Shown: one piece after another, positions 51,162-59,054 of the stretch
How the letters are laid out: the number at the start of each line of letters is the position of its first letter
Position numbering within the stretch: position 1 is the stretch's first letter
Source of the DNA: Phosphoribacter sp037045055
Lineage (GTDB): Bacteria; Actinomycetota; Actinomycetes; Actinomycetales; Dermatophilaceae
Assembly: GCA_037045055.1 (NCBI GenBank)
Contig: JBAOHJ010000001.1
Location: 682,001-746,000, forward strand
Reading direction: 5' to 3'
Length of the DNA stretch: 64,000 nt
Made by a program: the position numbers and the translations under genes
Notes under the pieces: model-generated
The model's database searches: none
What the model was told of the DNA's origin: nothing
What the model saw: the letters and a program-made list of their open reading frames with translations, nothing else

Positions 51162-52694
51162 CTACCGCCCGGCGAGGTCGTCGCGCAGCTGGTACTTGAG
51201 GACCTTGCCGGTGGGGTTGCGCGGCAGATCGGCGACGACATGCAGCCGGTTGGGCAGCTTGTACCGCGCCAACCGCGTGGTGGCGTAGTCGCGCAGCTGC
51301 TCCAGGGTCACCGTCTGGCCGGGCTTGGTGGCCACCACCGCGGTGACCGCCTCGCCCCACTTGGGGTCGGGCAGCCCGATGACGGCGACCTCGGCGACCG
51401 CCGGATGACCGAAGAGCACGCTCTCGACCTCGGCGGGGTAGACGTTCTCCCCGCCGCTGATGACCATGTCCTTGAGCCGGTCGACGATGTAGACGAAGCC
51501 GTCCTCGTCGTACTCGCCCACGTCGCCGGTGTGGAACCACCCGCCCTCGTCGATGGCCGCCGCCGTCGCGTCCGGGCGGTTCCAGTAGCCCTTGGTGATG
51601 TTGGGCCCGCGCAGGCAGACCTCGCCGCGCGCGCCGGGCTCGGTCACCGTGGCGCCGTCGTCGCCGACCAGCTTGGCCTCGATGTACAGGTGCGGCTGCC
51701 CGGCCGCGCCGAGCTTGGCCAGCGCGAACTCGGCCACCAGGAAGATCGCCGCCGGCGCGGTCTCGGTGAGCCCGTACCCCTGCAACACGCCGATCCCCCG
51801 GTCGGCGAAGGTCCGCAGCAGCGGCTCGGGGGCCGGGGCACCGCCGCTCACCGCGATCCGCACCGACGACAGGTCCGCCGAGGCGAAGGTGGGCAGCTGG
51901 CTGATCGCGATGAACATCGCCGGGACGCCGAAGAGCGTCCGCACCTGGTAGCGCGCGATGTCCTCGAGGGTGCGCTGGGCGTCGAAGGCACGGTGCAGCA
52001 CCACCTCGCCGCCGCGCATCCAGGTGATGCCGATCATGAAGTTCAGCCCGGCGATGTGGAACAGCGGCGAAAAGGCCAGCGTCACGTCGTCGGCGTGGAT
52101 GTCGATCCACGAGAGCATCGCGACGTTGCTCAGCCAGATGTTCTCGTGGCTGAGCATCACCCCCTTGGGTCGCCCGGTGGTGCCCGAGGTGTACATGATG
52201 ACCGAGAGCTCCTCGGGCCGGTTCACCTCGGGCGCCGGCAGCGGAGCGGTGGCCTCGACGAGCGACTCGTAGGACTCCCAGCCGACACCGGGCGAGTCCA
52301 GACCCAGGTAGCGGCGCACCGGCAGCTCGGCGCGGATCTCGTCGATGGTGCCCTGGCTGTCGGCGCCGGCGATGACCGTGTGCGAGCCCGCGTCGCCGAC
52401 GATGAAGGCGAGCTCCGGGCCGGCCAGGCGGAAGTTCAGCGGCACGTACACCGCGCCGATCCGCGAGGCGGCCAGCCAGGTCTCCAACGCCGCGGGCTGG
52501 TTGGCCCCGACAAAGCTGACCCGGTCGCCGTGGTTGACCCCGCCGGCGCGCAGGGCGGCAGCCAGGCGCGCGACCCGGTCGGCGACCTGCGCGAAGGTCC
52601 ACGTGGTGCCCTCGAAGGTCAGGGCCCGGCGGTGGGGCGAGCGGGCGGCGCGGGCGGCGAACCAGGCACCCACGCTGATGTCGGGCAACGGCAT
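51162..52694 (-). CDS. Fatty acyl-CoA ligase (AMP-dependent synthetase family)
   Basis: Activates a carboxylic acid, probably a fatty acid, via an acyl-adenylate to its CoA thioester. The 510-aa ANL-superfamily protein has the P-loop-like motif YTSGTTGRPKG (about 170), GYGLTETAP, the hinge block GWFHTGDVGEYDEDGFVYIV, and the C-terminal catalytic lysine in NPTGKVLKYQLR (about 497). The ATG at 52694 follows AAGGAG with 5-nt spacing. It is downstream of the WS/DGAT acyltransferase gene, a natural user of its product. Confidence 0.92.
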   Translation of the reverse strand: MPLPDISVGAWFAARAARSPHRRALTFEGTTWTFAQVADRVARLAAALRAGGVNHGDRVSFVGANQPAALETWLAASRIGAVYVPLNFRLAGPELAFIVGDAGSHTVIAGADSQGTIDEIRAELPVRRYLGLDSPGVGWESYESLVEATAPLPAPEVNRPEELSVIMYTSGTTGRPKGVMLSHENIWLSNVAMLSWIDIHADDVTLAFSPLFHIAGLNFMIGITWMRGGEVVLHRAFDAQRTLEDIARYQVRTLFGVPAMFIAISQLPTFASADLSSVRIAVSGGAPAPEPLLRTFADRGIGVLQGYGLTETAPAAIFLVAEFALAKLGAAGQPHLYIEAKLVGDDGATVTEPGARGEVCLRGPNITKGYWNRPDATAAAIDEGGWFHTGDVGEYDEDGFVYIVDRLKDMVISGGENVYPAEVESVLFGHPAVAEVAVIGLPDPKWGEAVTAVVATKPGQTVTLEQLRDYATTRLARYKLPNRLHVVADLPRNPTGKVLKYQLRDDLAGR

Positions 52695-52803
52695 ACGCAC
52701 TCCTTCGAGTTGGCGTCGGACCCGCGGGTAGGCCGCGTGGTCGGGTTTCGCTCGGCTCCGGCACGGTCGACTCGAGCGCCGCAGGAGGCCGGGCCGGCGC
52801 GGG

Positions 52804-54387
52804 TCAGCCGGCGGACGTGGCGCCGGACACGGCCCGCAGGGCCCCGCGCGGGCGACCCGGGCGACGACCCGGCCGGGGCGAGGGTGCCGGCGCCGAGGTC
52901 GCGGCCTGCGCCGCGGCGAGGGTCTCGGCGAGCGACTCCTGCATGTACCGCACGAGCGGCTGCAGGTCGACGGCCTGCTCCGGCGAGCCCATGAACCCGA
53001 AGCACATCCGGTCGCAGTAGCTCTGCAGGGTGATGTTGATGCCGCCGCCCACCGAGAGGAACGACGCGGGCCACACGCCCTTGACCTTGACGCCGTCGAT
53101 GAACTCCGGCTCCGCGGGGCCGCGGACGTTGGAGACGACGACGTTGTAGGGGACCTTCGACATCGCCTCGGACTTGACCATCAAGCGCATCGGCAGGGTG
53201 ATCAGCGCCGGGGGGAGGAACTTGCTCGCGGCCGGGATGAGGCCGATGGGCAGGGCATCGAAGCTGGCCTTGGCCGCCTTGACCGCGCGGCTGGCCGCCC
53301 GCACCCGGGCGACCGGGTCGGCCAGGTGCACCGGGTACTCGGCGAACACCATCATCACGTAGTTGGCCCACCTGACCTTCTCCTTCCCGGTGCGGATCGA
53401 CACCGGGATGTTGACGATCAGGGGCTTGTCGACGGGCAGGTTGCGGTCCTGCAGGTACCGACGCATCGCGCCCGCGGTGACCCCGAGGACGGCGTCGTTG
53501 ATGGTGCCGCCGAGCAGCTTGCCCACCCGGCGCAGGTCGGCCAGCGGCAGGTCGGCGAAGACGAAGGTCCGCCGCGCGGTGACCCGACCGTTGAACGGCA
53601 TGGCCGGCGGGCTCAGTGTCGGCAGGTAGGGCGCGACCTCCGCCGACCCGCTCTCCTTGAGCCGCCGGTTGAGCACCGGCGTGAGCCGGCCGGTGAGCTC
53701 CCCGGGCAGCAGCCGCAAGGGGGTGGCGGCCAGGGCCAGCGGGCCCTTCTCGCGCAGCGTGCGCAGCACCCACCCGCCGGCGCCGACGGCCAGCTTGGCC
53801 AGGTCGACGGGCATCTGGGCCATCCCGGCGATCTCGCGGGCGACCATCTCCGGGGAGCCGAACCTGGGCTGGGCGTAAGGGTGCGCCTCCGGCACCATCG
53901 GGCCCTTGGGCGTGTCCTGCAACAGATCCCAGACGACCGGCATCGAGCCGCCGTCGACGACCAGGTGATGGATGCGCAGCAGCAGGGCCACGCTGCCGTC
54001 CTGCAGGCCCTTGATCACGGTGAGATGCCACAGCGGTCGGTCCGCCGGCAGCTCGGTGCTGCTCATGAGGCGCGACACCTCCGCGGCGAGCTGCTCCTGG
54101 GTGCCGGGGGCCGGCAGGCTCAGGGTGCCCACGTGGGCGTCGAGGTCGATGCGGGCGGGCTCGCCGAGGTAGTCGTGCAGCACGCCCAGCGGCGACTTGA
54201 TCACCTTGCGGCTCAACGGGGGCAGGTACGCCAGCCGCTCGGCCAGGCGAGCGCGCATGAAGTCCTCGTCGGGGGCGACCCGCCCGTCCTCGGACGGCTC
54301 GAGCATGAGCAGACCGCCGAGGATCGCGTTGGTGGTCTCGGTGTCCATCGCGACGTACATCGAGTCCAGGGCGGTGAGACGTTGCAT
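52804..54387 (-). CDS. WS/DGAT family acyltransferase (wax ester/triacylglycerol synthase)
   Basis: Predicted to join acyl-CoA to an alcohol or diacylglycerol, making storage lipid. The 527-aa protein has the catalytic HHxxxDG motif in RIHHLVVDGGSMPVVWDLL (about 140-158) and begins RLTALDSMYVAMDTET. The C-terminal DUF1298 region has NVVVSNVRGPAEPEFIDGV and GINITLQSYCDRMCFGFMG. The last 30 residues are basic and disordered. The ATG at 54387 follows GAGGGAG. A MarR gene lies upstream and an acyl-CoA ligase gene downstream. Confidence 0.93.
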   Translation of the reverse strand: MQRLTALDSMYVAMDTETTNAILGGLLMLEPSEDGRVAPDEDFMRARLAERLAYLPPLSRKVIKSPLGVLHDYLGEPARIDLDAHVGTLSLPAPGTQEQLAAEVSRLMSSTELPADRPLWHLTVIKGLQDGSVALLLRIHHLVVDGGSMPVVWDLLQDTPKGPMVPEAHPYAQPRFGSPEMVAREIAGMAQMPVDLAKLAVGAGGWVLRTLREKGPLALAATPLRLLPGELTGRLTPVLNRRLKESGSAEVAPYLPTLSPPAMPFNGRVTARRTFVFADLPLADLRRVGKLLGGTINDAVLGVTAGAMRRYLQDRNLPVDKPLIVNIPVSIRTGKEKVRWANYVMMVFAEYPVHLADPVARVRAASRAVKAAKASFDALPIGLIPAASKFLPPALITLPMRLMVKSEAMSKVPYNVVVSNVRGPAEPEFIDGVKVKGVWPASFLSVGGGINITLQSYCDRMCFGFMGSPEQAVDLQPLVRYMQESLAETLAAAQAATSAPAPSPRPGRRPGRPRGALRAVSGATSAG

Positions 54388-54533
54388 GGCGCTCCCTCTG
54401 CGGGGCTGGGCGGCGGTCGGGCACCAGTGTGCGCCCCGCGGGTCCGGGCGCGGCGCCCGGGCCGGCCCGGTTGCCCTCCGCGGCACGCGGGTGCCCGGGG
54501 CCCGTCCGCCGGCGCCGGCCCCGCCGCGACCCC

Positions 54534-55082
54534 TCAGCCCTGGGGGCTGATCCGCAGCAGCACTCGGTCGAGCAGGGCGAGCAACTGGCGCACCTCGTCC
54601 CGGCTCAGCGCCCCGAACCACGCCCGCTCCAGGGCGTTCTGCTCGCCGAAGGCCGCCTCGATCTGCTCTCGGCCGGTGGGGGTCAGGCGGACCTCCACCA
54701 GGCGGCGGTCGGTCTGCGAGGTGCGACGTCGGGCGATGAGGTCGGCCGCTTCGAGGGTGCGCAGGACCGTCGAGGTGGTCTGACGGCTCACCCCGGTGTA
54801 CCGCGCGAGGTCGCGGGCCTCCACCGGCTCGAACAGCCAGATCATGTAGAGCACCCGGAACCCGCTGTAGGTCCAGCCGCGCAGCCGGTGCACGAGTCGC
54901 TCGGACTCCTGCTGGTGGGCACTGGCCACCCGGGTCAGGGTGAAGCTCAGGGCGACCGCGAGCGAGTCGAGGTCGGGGCGTCGGTCGTTGGTGAACCGCA
55001 CTGCCGCGTCGCGGAAGCGTGCGGTCGGCGTCGCCGGCGGATCCGTGGCACCCGCGCCCCGGGCCAGCGCACTGCGCCCCAC
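54534..55082 (-). CDS. MarR family transcriptional regulator
   Basis: Winged-helix DNA-binding protein of 182 aa. The core reads SGFRVLYMIWLFEPVEARDL, the recognition helix lies in TGVSRQTTSTVLRTLEAADL (about 98-117), and the wing in RRRTSQTDRRLVEVRLTPTG. N- and C-terminal helices would form the dimer. The GTG start follows GGGGAGG. It precedes the WS/DGAT and acyl-CoA ligase genes on the same strand and may control them; this is inferred from order only. Confidence 0.92.
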   Translation of the reverse strand: MGRSALARGAGATDPPATPTARFRDAAVRFTNDRRPDLDSLAVALSFTLTRVASAHQQESERLVHRLRGWTYSGFRVLYMIWLFEPVEARDLARYTGVSRQTTSTVLRTLEAADLIARRRTSQTDRRLVEVRLTPTGREQIEAAFGEQNALERAWFGALSRDEVRQLLALLDRVLLRISPQG

Positions 55083-55186
55083 CTGACGACCTCCCCGAGT
55101 CCGGTCCTGCCCTGTCGTGGCCGACTATTCCCTGCCGGACCGGCGCCGCGCAACGGCAGCGCCAGCGCGTCCCAGCCTCGACCCGG

Positions 55187-55270
55187 TGGTATGCCGCCGA
55201 CCCGGCCGCGACGGGCCGGTGCCCGAACCTGCCGGCGGCGGCCCGAACCTGCCGGCGGGCGCGGCATACC
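55187..55270 (-). repeat. Repeat block between ilvC and marR
   Basis: The 206-nt gap between ilvC and marR holds two perfect copies of an 18-bp word, GCCCGAACCTGCCGGCGG, at 55221-55238 and 55241-55258. They are enclosed by an inverted pair of the window's repeated word, GGTATGCCGC (55188-55197) and GCGGCATACC (55261-55270). Folded RNA here could end the ilvBNC transcript. Function unknown. Confidence 0.7.
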
Positions 55271-55288
55271 GGGCGCCGCAGGCTCGCC

Positions 55289-56317
55289 CTATCGCGCCGC
55301 GCTGCCCTCGGTGTAGTCGGCGTCGGTGTCCTTGATCCAGCTCATCAGCGTGCGCAGCTTGCGCCCGGTCGCCTCGATCGGGTGCTGGGCCCCCTTGGCC
55401 CGTAGCGCCGCGAACTCCGGTGCGCCGGCGTCCTGGTCGGCGATGAACCGCCTGGCGAACGCGCCGCTGCGGATGTCGGCGAGGACCGCCTGCATGTTGT
55501 CCTTGACGTGCGGGTCGATGACCCGAGGCCCGGAGACGTAGTCGCCGTACTCGGCGGTGTCCGACACCGACCAGCGCTGTTTGGCGATGCCGCCCTCGAT
55601 CATCAGGTCGACGATGAGCTTGAGCTCGTGCAGGCACTCGAAGTAGGCCACCTCGGGCTGGTACCCGGCCTCGGTGAGCACCTCGAAGCCGTACATCACC
55701 AGCTGCGAGGCGCCCCCGCACAGGACCGCCTGCTCGCCGAACAGGTCGGTCTCGCACTCCTCGGTGAAGGTGGTCTTGATCCCTCCGGCGCGCAGGCCGC
55801 CGATGGCCTTGGCGTAGGACTTGGCGATGTCCCAGGCATGGCCGGAGGCGTCCTGCTCCACGCAGACGAGCACCGGCACGCCACGGCCGTCGGAGAACTC
55901 GCGGCGCACCAGGTGGCCCGGGCCCTTGGGCGCGACCATGAGCACGTCGGAGCCCGTCTGGGGTTGGATGTACCCGAACCGGATGTTGAAGCCGTGGCCG
56001 AAGAGCAGCCCGGCCCCCGGCTTGAGGTTGGGCTCGATGTCCTGGGCGTACACGTGCCGCTGCACCTGGTCCGGGGTGAGGATGACCACGAGGTCGGCCT
56101 CGGCGACCGCGTCGGCGACCGAGAGCACCCGCAGCCCCTCGGCCTGCGCCTTGGCCCGGCTCGTGCTGCCCTCGGCGAGCCCGACCCGCACGTCCACCCC
56201 GCTGTCGCGCAGGTTGAGCGAGTGGGCGTGGCCCTGGCTCCCGTAGCCGATCACGGCGACCTTCATGCCCTGGATGACGGACAGGTCGGCGTCGTCGTCG
56301 TAGATCATCTCGGCCAT
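55289..56317 (-). CDS. ilvC: Ketol-acid reductoisomerase
   Basis: Converts acetolactate or acetohydroxybutyrate to the dihydroxy acids with NADPH and Mg2+. The 342-aa protein is the short class I form. The NADP motif is VIGYGSQGHAHSLNLRDSG (about 22-40). The knotted domain has FTEECETDLFGEQAVLCGG and the metal-binding YFECLHELKLIVDLMIEGG. It is the third gene of ilvBNC, 101 nt after ilvN with its own AAGGAG. Confidence 0.98.
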   Translation of the reverse strand: MAEMIYDDDADLSVIQGMKVAVIGYGSQGHAHSLNLRDSGVDVRVGLAEGSTSRAKAQAEGLRVLSVADAVAEADLVVILTPDQVQRHVYAQDIEPNLKPGAGLLFGHGFNIRFGYIQPQTGSDVLMVAPKGPGHLVRREFSDGRGVPVLVCVEQDASGHAWDIAKSYAKAIGGLRAGGIKTTFTEECETDLFGEQAVLCGGASQLVMYGFEVLTEAGYQPEVAYFECLHELKLIVDLMIEGGIAKQRWSVSDTAEYGDYVSGPRVIDPHVKDNMQAVLADIRSGAFARRFIADQDAGAPEFAALRAKGAQHPIEATGRKLRTLMSWIKDTDADYTEGSAAR

Positions 56318-56418
56318 CGGTGGGCCACTCCTTCGGTCGGGGACACGCTGGGGACGAGGGTATGCCGTGCTGCGAGGGCGCCGTCGGCGGGGCGGACCGG
56401 CCGCCGCGCAGCGCTGCC

Positions 56419-56931
56419 TCAGGCGCTGCGCAGCGCCCGGTCGGTGATCGAGCGCGGGCCGCGGCCCATGCCCACGACGCCGGACTGCACCAGCTCCCGG
56501 ATGCCGAAGGGCTCGAGCACGCCCAGCATCGCCTGGACCTTCTCCACCTTGCCGGTGCACTCCAGAGTGAGGCTGTCGGAGGCCACGTCGACGACCGTGG
56601 CCCGGAACAGCTGCGCGGTCTCGACGATGTGCGAGCGGGTCGCGGCGTCGGCGCGGACCTTGACCAGGACGATCTGGCGCTGCACCGAGGCGGTGGGCTC
56701 CAGCTCGACGATCTTGAGCACCTCGACGAGCTTGTTGAGCTGCTTGGTGACCTGCTCCAGCGGCGCCTCGTCGACGTCGACGACGACGGTCATCCGGGAG
56801 ATGTCAGCGTGCTCGGTCGGGCCGACGGCGAGGCTGTCGATGTTGAAGCCGCGGCGCGAGAACAGCGCGGCGATCCGGGCCAGGACGCCGGGCTTGTTCT
56901 CGACCAGGACGGACAGGGTGTGCTTGGGCAT
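56419..56931 (-). CDS. ilvN: Acetolactate synthase small (regulatory) subunit
   Basis: Regulatory subunit that activates IlvB and confers valine feedback inhibition. The 170-aa protein has an N-terminal ACT domain (SVLVENKPGVLARIAALFSR, then GFNIDSLAVGPTE) and a C-terminal domain with VAKVEKVQAML-like structure (TGKVEKVQAMLGVLEPFGIR). The ATG at 56931 is 11 nt after ilvB. Sometimes named ilvH. Confidence 0.97.
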   Translation of the reverse strand: MPKHTLSVLVENKPGVLARIAALFSRRGFNIDSLAVGPTEHADISRMTVVVDVDEAPLEQVTKQLNKLVEVLKIVELEPTASVQRQIVLVKVRADAATRSHIVETAQLFRATVVDVASDSLTLECTGKVEKVQAMLGVLEPFGIRELVQSGVVGMGRGPRSITDRALRSA

Positions 56932-56942
56932 GTCGGTGGCTC

Positions 56943-58802
56943 TCAGTCTTCCCGCTCCCACAGGGGTGCTCCCCCGCGGGCGATCTGGATCTTGTCGTTG
57001 GAGATGCCGGCCGGGACCATCGGCCACACCATGGCGTCGCGGTGGACGACGAAGTCGATGACCACCGGCCGGTCCTCGATCGCCATGGCCGCCCGGATCG
57101 TGGGGTCGACGTCCTGCGCCCGCTCGCAGCGCAGCCCCTCGCACCCGTAGGCCTCGGCGAGCTTGACGAAGTCGGGGATACGCCGGCTGTCGTGGCTGGT
57201 GTGCAGGTCGGTGTTGGAGTACCGCTCGTTGTAGAAGAGGGTCTGCCACTGCCGGACCATGCCCAGGCTGGAATTGTTGATGATGGCGACCTTGATGGGG
57301 ATGTCGTTGATGACGCAGGTCGCCAGCTCCTGGTTGGTCATCTGGAAGCAGCCGTCGCCGTCGATCGCCCACACGGTGCGCTGCGGCTGCGCGACCTTGG
57401 CGCCCATGGCGGCCGGCACGGCGAAGCCCATCGTGCCCAACCCCCCGGAGTTGATCCACGAGTTGGGTCGGCTGTAGTCGATGAACTGGGCGGCCCACAT
57501 CTGGTGCTGGCCGACCCCGGCGACGTAGGTCGCCTCGGGCCCGTTGAGCGCGCCGATGCGCTCGATGACGTACTGCGGGGACAGCGCTCCCTGGTGCTCG
57601 GTGTAGCCGACCGGGTAGGTCCGTTGCCACTCGGTGACCGTCGCGTGCCACTCGGTGTAGTCCGGTGCCGCTGCGCCGGCGGCCCGATCCGCCTCGATGA
57701 CCTCGATGAGGTCGACGATGACGTCCTTGACGTCGCCCACGATCGGGACGTCGGCGGTGCGGTTCTTGGAGATCTCCGCGGGGTCGATGTCGGCATGGAC
57801 GATCTTGGCCACGGGGGCGAATGTCGACAGCTGCCCGGTGACCCGGTCGTCGAAGCGCGCGCCCAGCGCGACGATGAGGTCGGACTTCTGCAGCGCCGTC
57901 ACCGCGGCGACCGACCCGTGCATCCCGGGCATGCCCAGGTGCAGCGGGTGCGCGTCGGGGACGGTGCCGCGGGCCATGAGCGTGGTGACCAGGGGGATCG
58001 CGGTGAGGTCCACCAAGCGGCGCAGCACGTCGCTCGCGCCGGCGCGCACCACACCGCCACCGACATAGAAGACCGGGCGGGTGGCCTGGGCGATCAGTCG
58101 CGCGGCCTCGCGGATCTGCTTGCTGTGCGGGCGGGCGGGCGGGCGGTAGCCGGGCAGGTCGACGTGTGGGGGCCAGGCGAAGGTGGTCTGGGCGGCCAGC
58201 GCGTCCTTGCTGATGTCCACGAGCACCGGGCCAGGGCGTCCCGTCGAGGCGACGTGGAAGGCCTCGGCGATGGCCCGCGGGATCTGCGCGGGGTCGGTGA
58301 CGAGGTAGTTGTGCTTGGTGACCGGCATGGTGATGCCGCGGATGTCGGCCTCCTGGAAGGCGTCCGTGCCGATCGACCCGCTCGGGACCTGCCCGGTGAT
58401 GGCGACGATCGGCACCGAGTCCATCATCGCGTCGGCCAGCGGGGTGACGAGGTTGGTCGCGCCCGGTCCGGACGTGGCCATGCACACGCCCACCTTGCCG
58501 GTGGCCGCGGCATACCCCTCGGCGGCGTGGCCGGCGCCCTGCTCGTGGCGCACGAGGATGTGTCGCAGGCGGGCCGAGTCCAGCAGCGGGTCGTAGGCCG
58601 GCAGGATCGCCCCACCGGGCAACCCGAAGATCGTGTCGACCCCGACCGCTTCCAGCGACCGGACCAGGGACTGGGCCCCGGTGACCTGCTCGGCGACCGG
58701 CTGGGCCGCGGCGACGGGGCGGGTCCGGGCCGCGAGGTTGGCCGGAGAGGGTGCCGCCGGGGCGGGGGGTGCCGGTGTGGTCGGGGTCGCGCGGTCGGTC
58801 AT
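56943..58802 (-). CDS. ilvB: Acetolactate synthase large (catalytic) subunit
   Basis: ThDP enzyme that condenses pyruvate with pyruvate or 2-oxobutyrate, the first common step to valine, leucine and isoleucine. The 619-aa protein has an N-terminal Ala/Pro-rich lead (about 1-40). The ThDP-activating Glu is in ILVRHEQGAGHAAEGYA (about 84-100), followed by the FAD-binding middle domain. The ThDP-binding AIDGDGCFQMTNQELATCV comes next, then NNSSLGMVRQWQ. First gene of ilvBNC, preceded by an attenuator (58858-58948). Confidence 0.98.
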   Translation of the reverse strand: MTDRATPTTPAPPAPAAPSPANLAARTRPVAAAQPVAEQVTGAQSLVRSLEAVGVDTIFGLPGGAILPAYDPLLDSARLRHILVRHEQGAGHAAEGYAAATGKVGVCMATSGPGATNLVTPLADAMMDSVPIVAITGQVPSGSIGTDAFQEADIRGITMPVTKHNYLVTDPAQIPRAIAEAFHVASTGRPGPVLVDISKDALAAQTTFAWPPHVDLPGYRPPARPHSKQIREAARLIAQATRPVFYVGGGVVRAGASDVLRRLVDLTAIPLVTTLMARGTVPDAHPLHLGMPGMHGSVAAVTALQKSDLIVALGARFDDRVTGQLSTFAPVAKIVHADIDPAEISKNRTADVPIVGDVKDVIVDLIEVIEADRAAGAAAPDYTEWHATVTEWQRTYPVGYTEHQGALSPQYVIERIGALNGPEATYVAGVGQHQMWAAQFIDYSRPNSWINSGGLGTMGFAVPAAMGAKVAQPQRTVWAIDGDGCFQMTNQELATCVINDIPIKVAIINNSSLGMVRQWQTLFYNERYSNTDLHTSHDSRRIPDFVKLAEAYGCEGLRCERAQDVDPTIRAAMAIEDRPVVIDFVVHRDAMVWPMVPAGISNDKIQIARGGAPLWERED

Positions 58803-58857
58803 CGTCGGTCACCGATTCCTGTCGGGGTGGGCTCGTGGCGGTCGGGTCGGGCTCATG

Positions 58858-58912
58858 AAAAAACCCTCCGGTCCGTCGTGGACAGAAGGGCGCGCGCCTG
58901 ACGTCGGTGACG
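58858..58912 (-). promoter_or_regulatory. ilvBNC transcription attenuator
   Basis: On the minus strand CCCTTCTGTCC and GGACCGGAGGG (58890-58864) form an 11-pair stem with one mismatch and a 5-nt loop, followed by six U (58863-58858). Upstream, TGACGTC and GACGTCA-like arms (58918-58895) and GCGCG/CGCGC segments can form a competing hairpin. It lies between a Val/Leu leader peptide and ilvB. Confidence 0.8.
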
Positions 58913-58948
58913 TCAAACGCGCCGTGGGAGTACGAGGACCGTCGCCAT
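58913..58948 (-). CDS. ilvBNC leader peptide
   Basis: An 11-residue ORF reading MATVLVLPRRV, ATG start, ending in TGA just before the attenuator. Five of eleven residues are Val or Leu, the end products of the operon. Leader peptides of this type precede ilvB in Corynebacterium and Streptomyces. A TTGACG -35 candidate lies upstream at 58984-58979; the -10 is unclear. Confidence 0.8.
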   Translation of the reverse strand: MATVLVLPRRV

Positions 58949-59054
58949 GCGACCACGGTCCCGCACCCCCCGGGGTCGCGTCAAGGCAGCCTCTGGGCGT
59001 CTCAGCATGCGACCGTCGCCGACCACGGCCAGTCGCGCGCGCAGCCCGTGCGGG

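Noticed and set aside
49398..52994. A 1198-codon open frame on the plus strand across serA, the membrane protein and the acyl-CoA ligase
   Set aside because: It is antisense to three well-supported genes and its product is Arg/Gly/His-rich without any domain. Long antisense frames are normal at this GC content.
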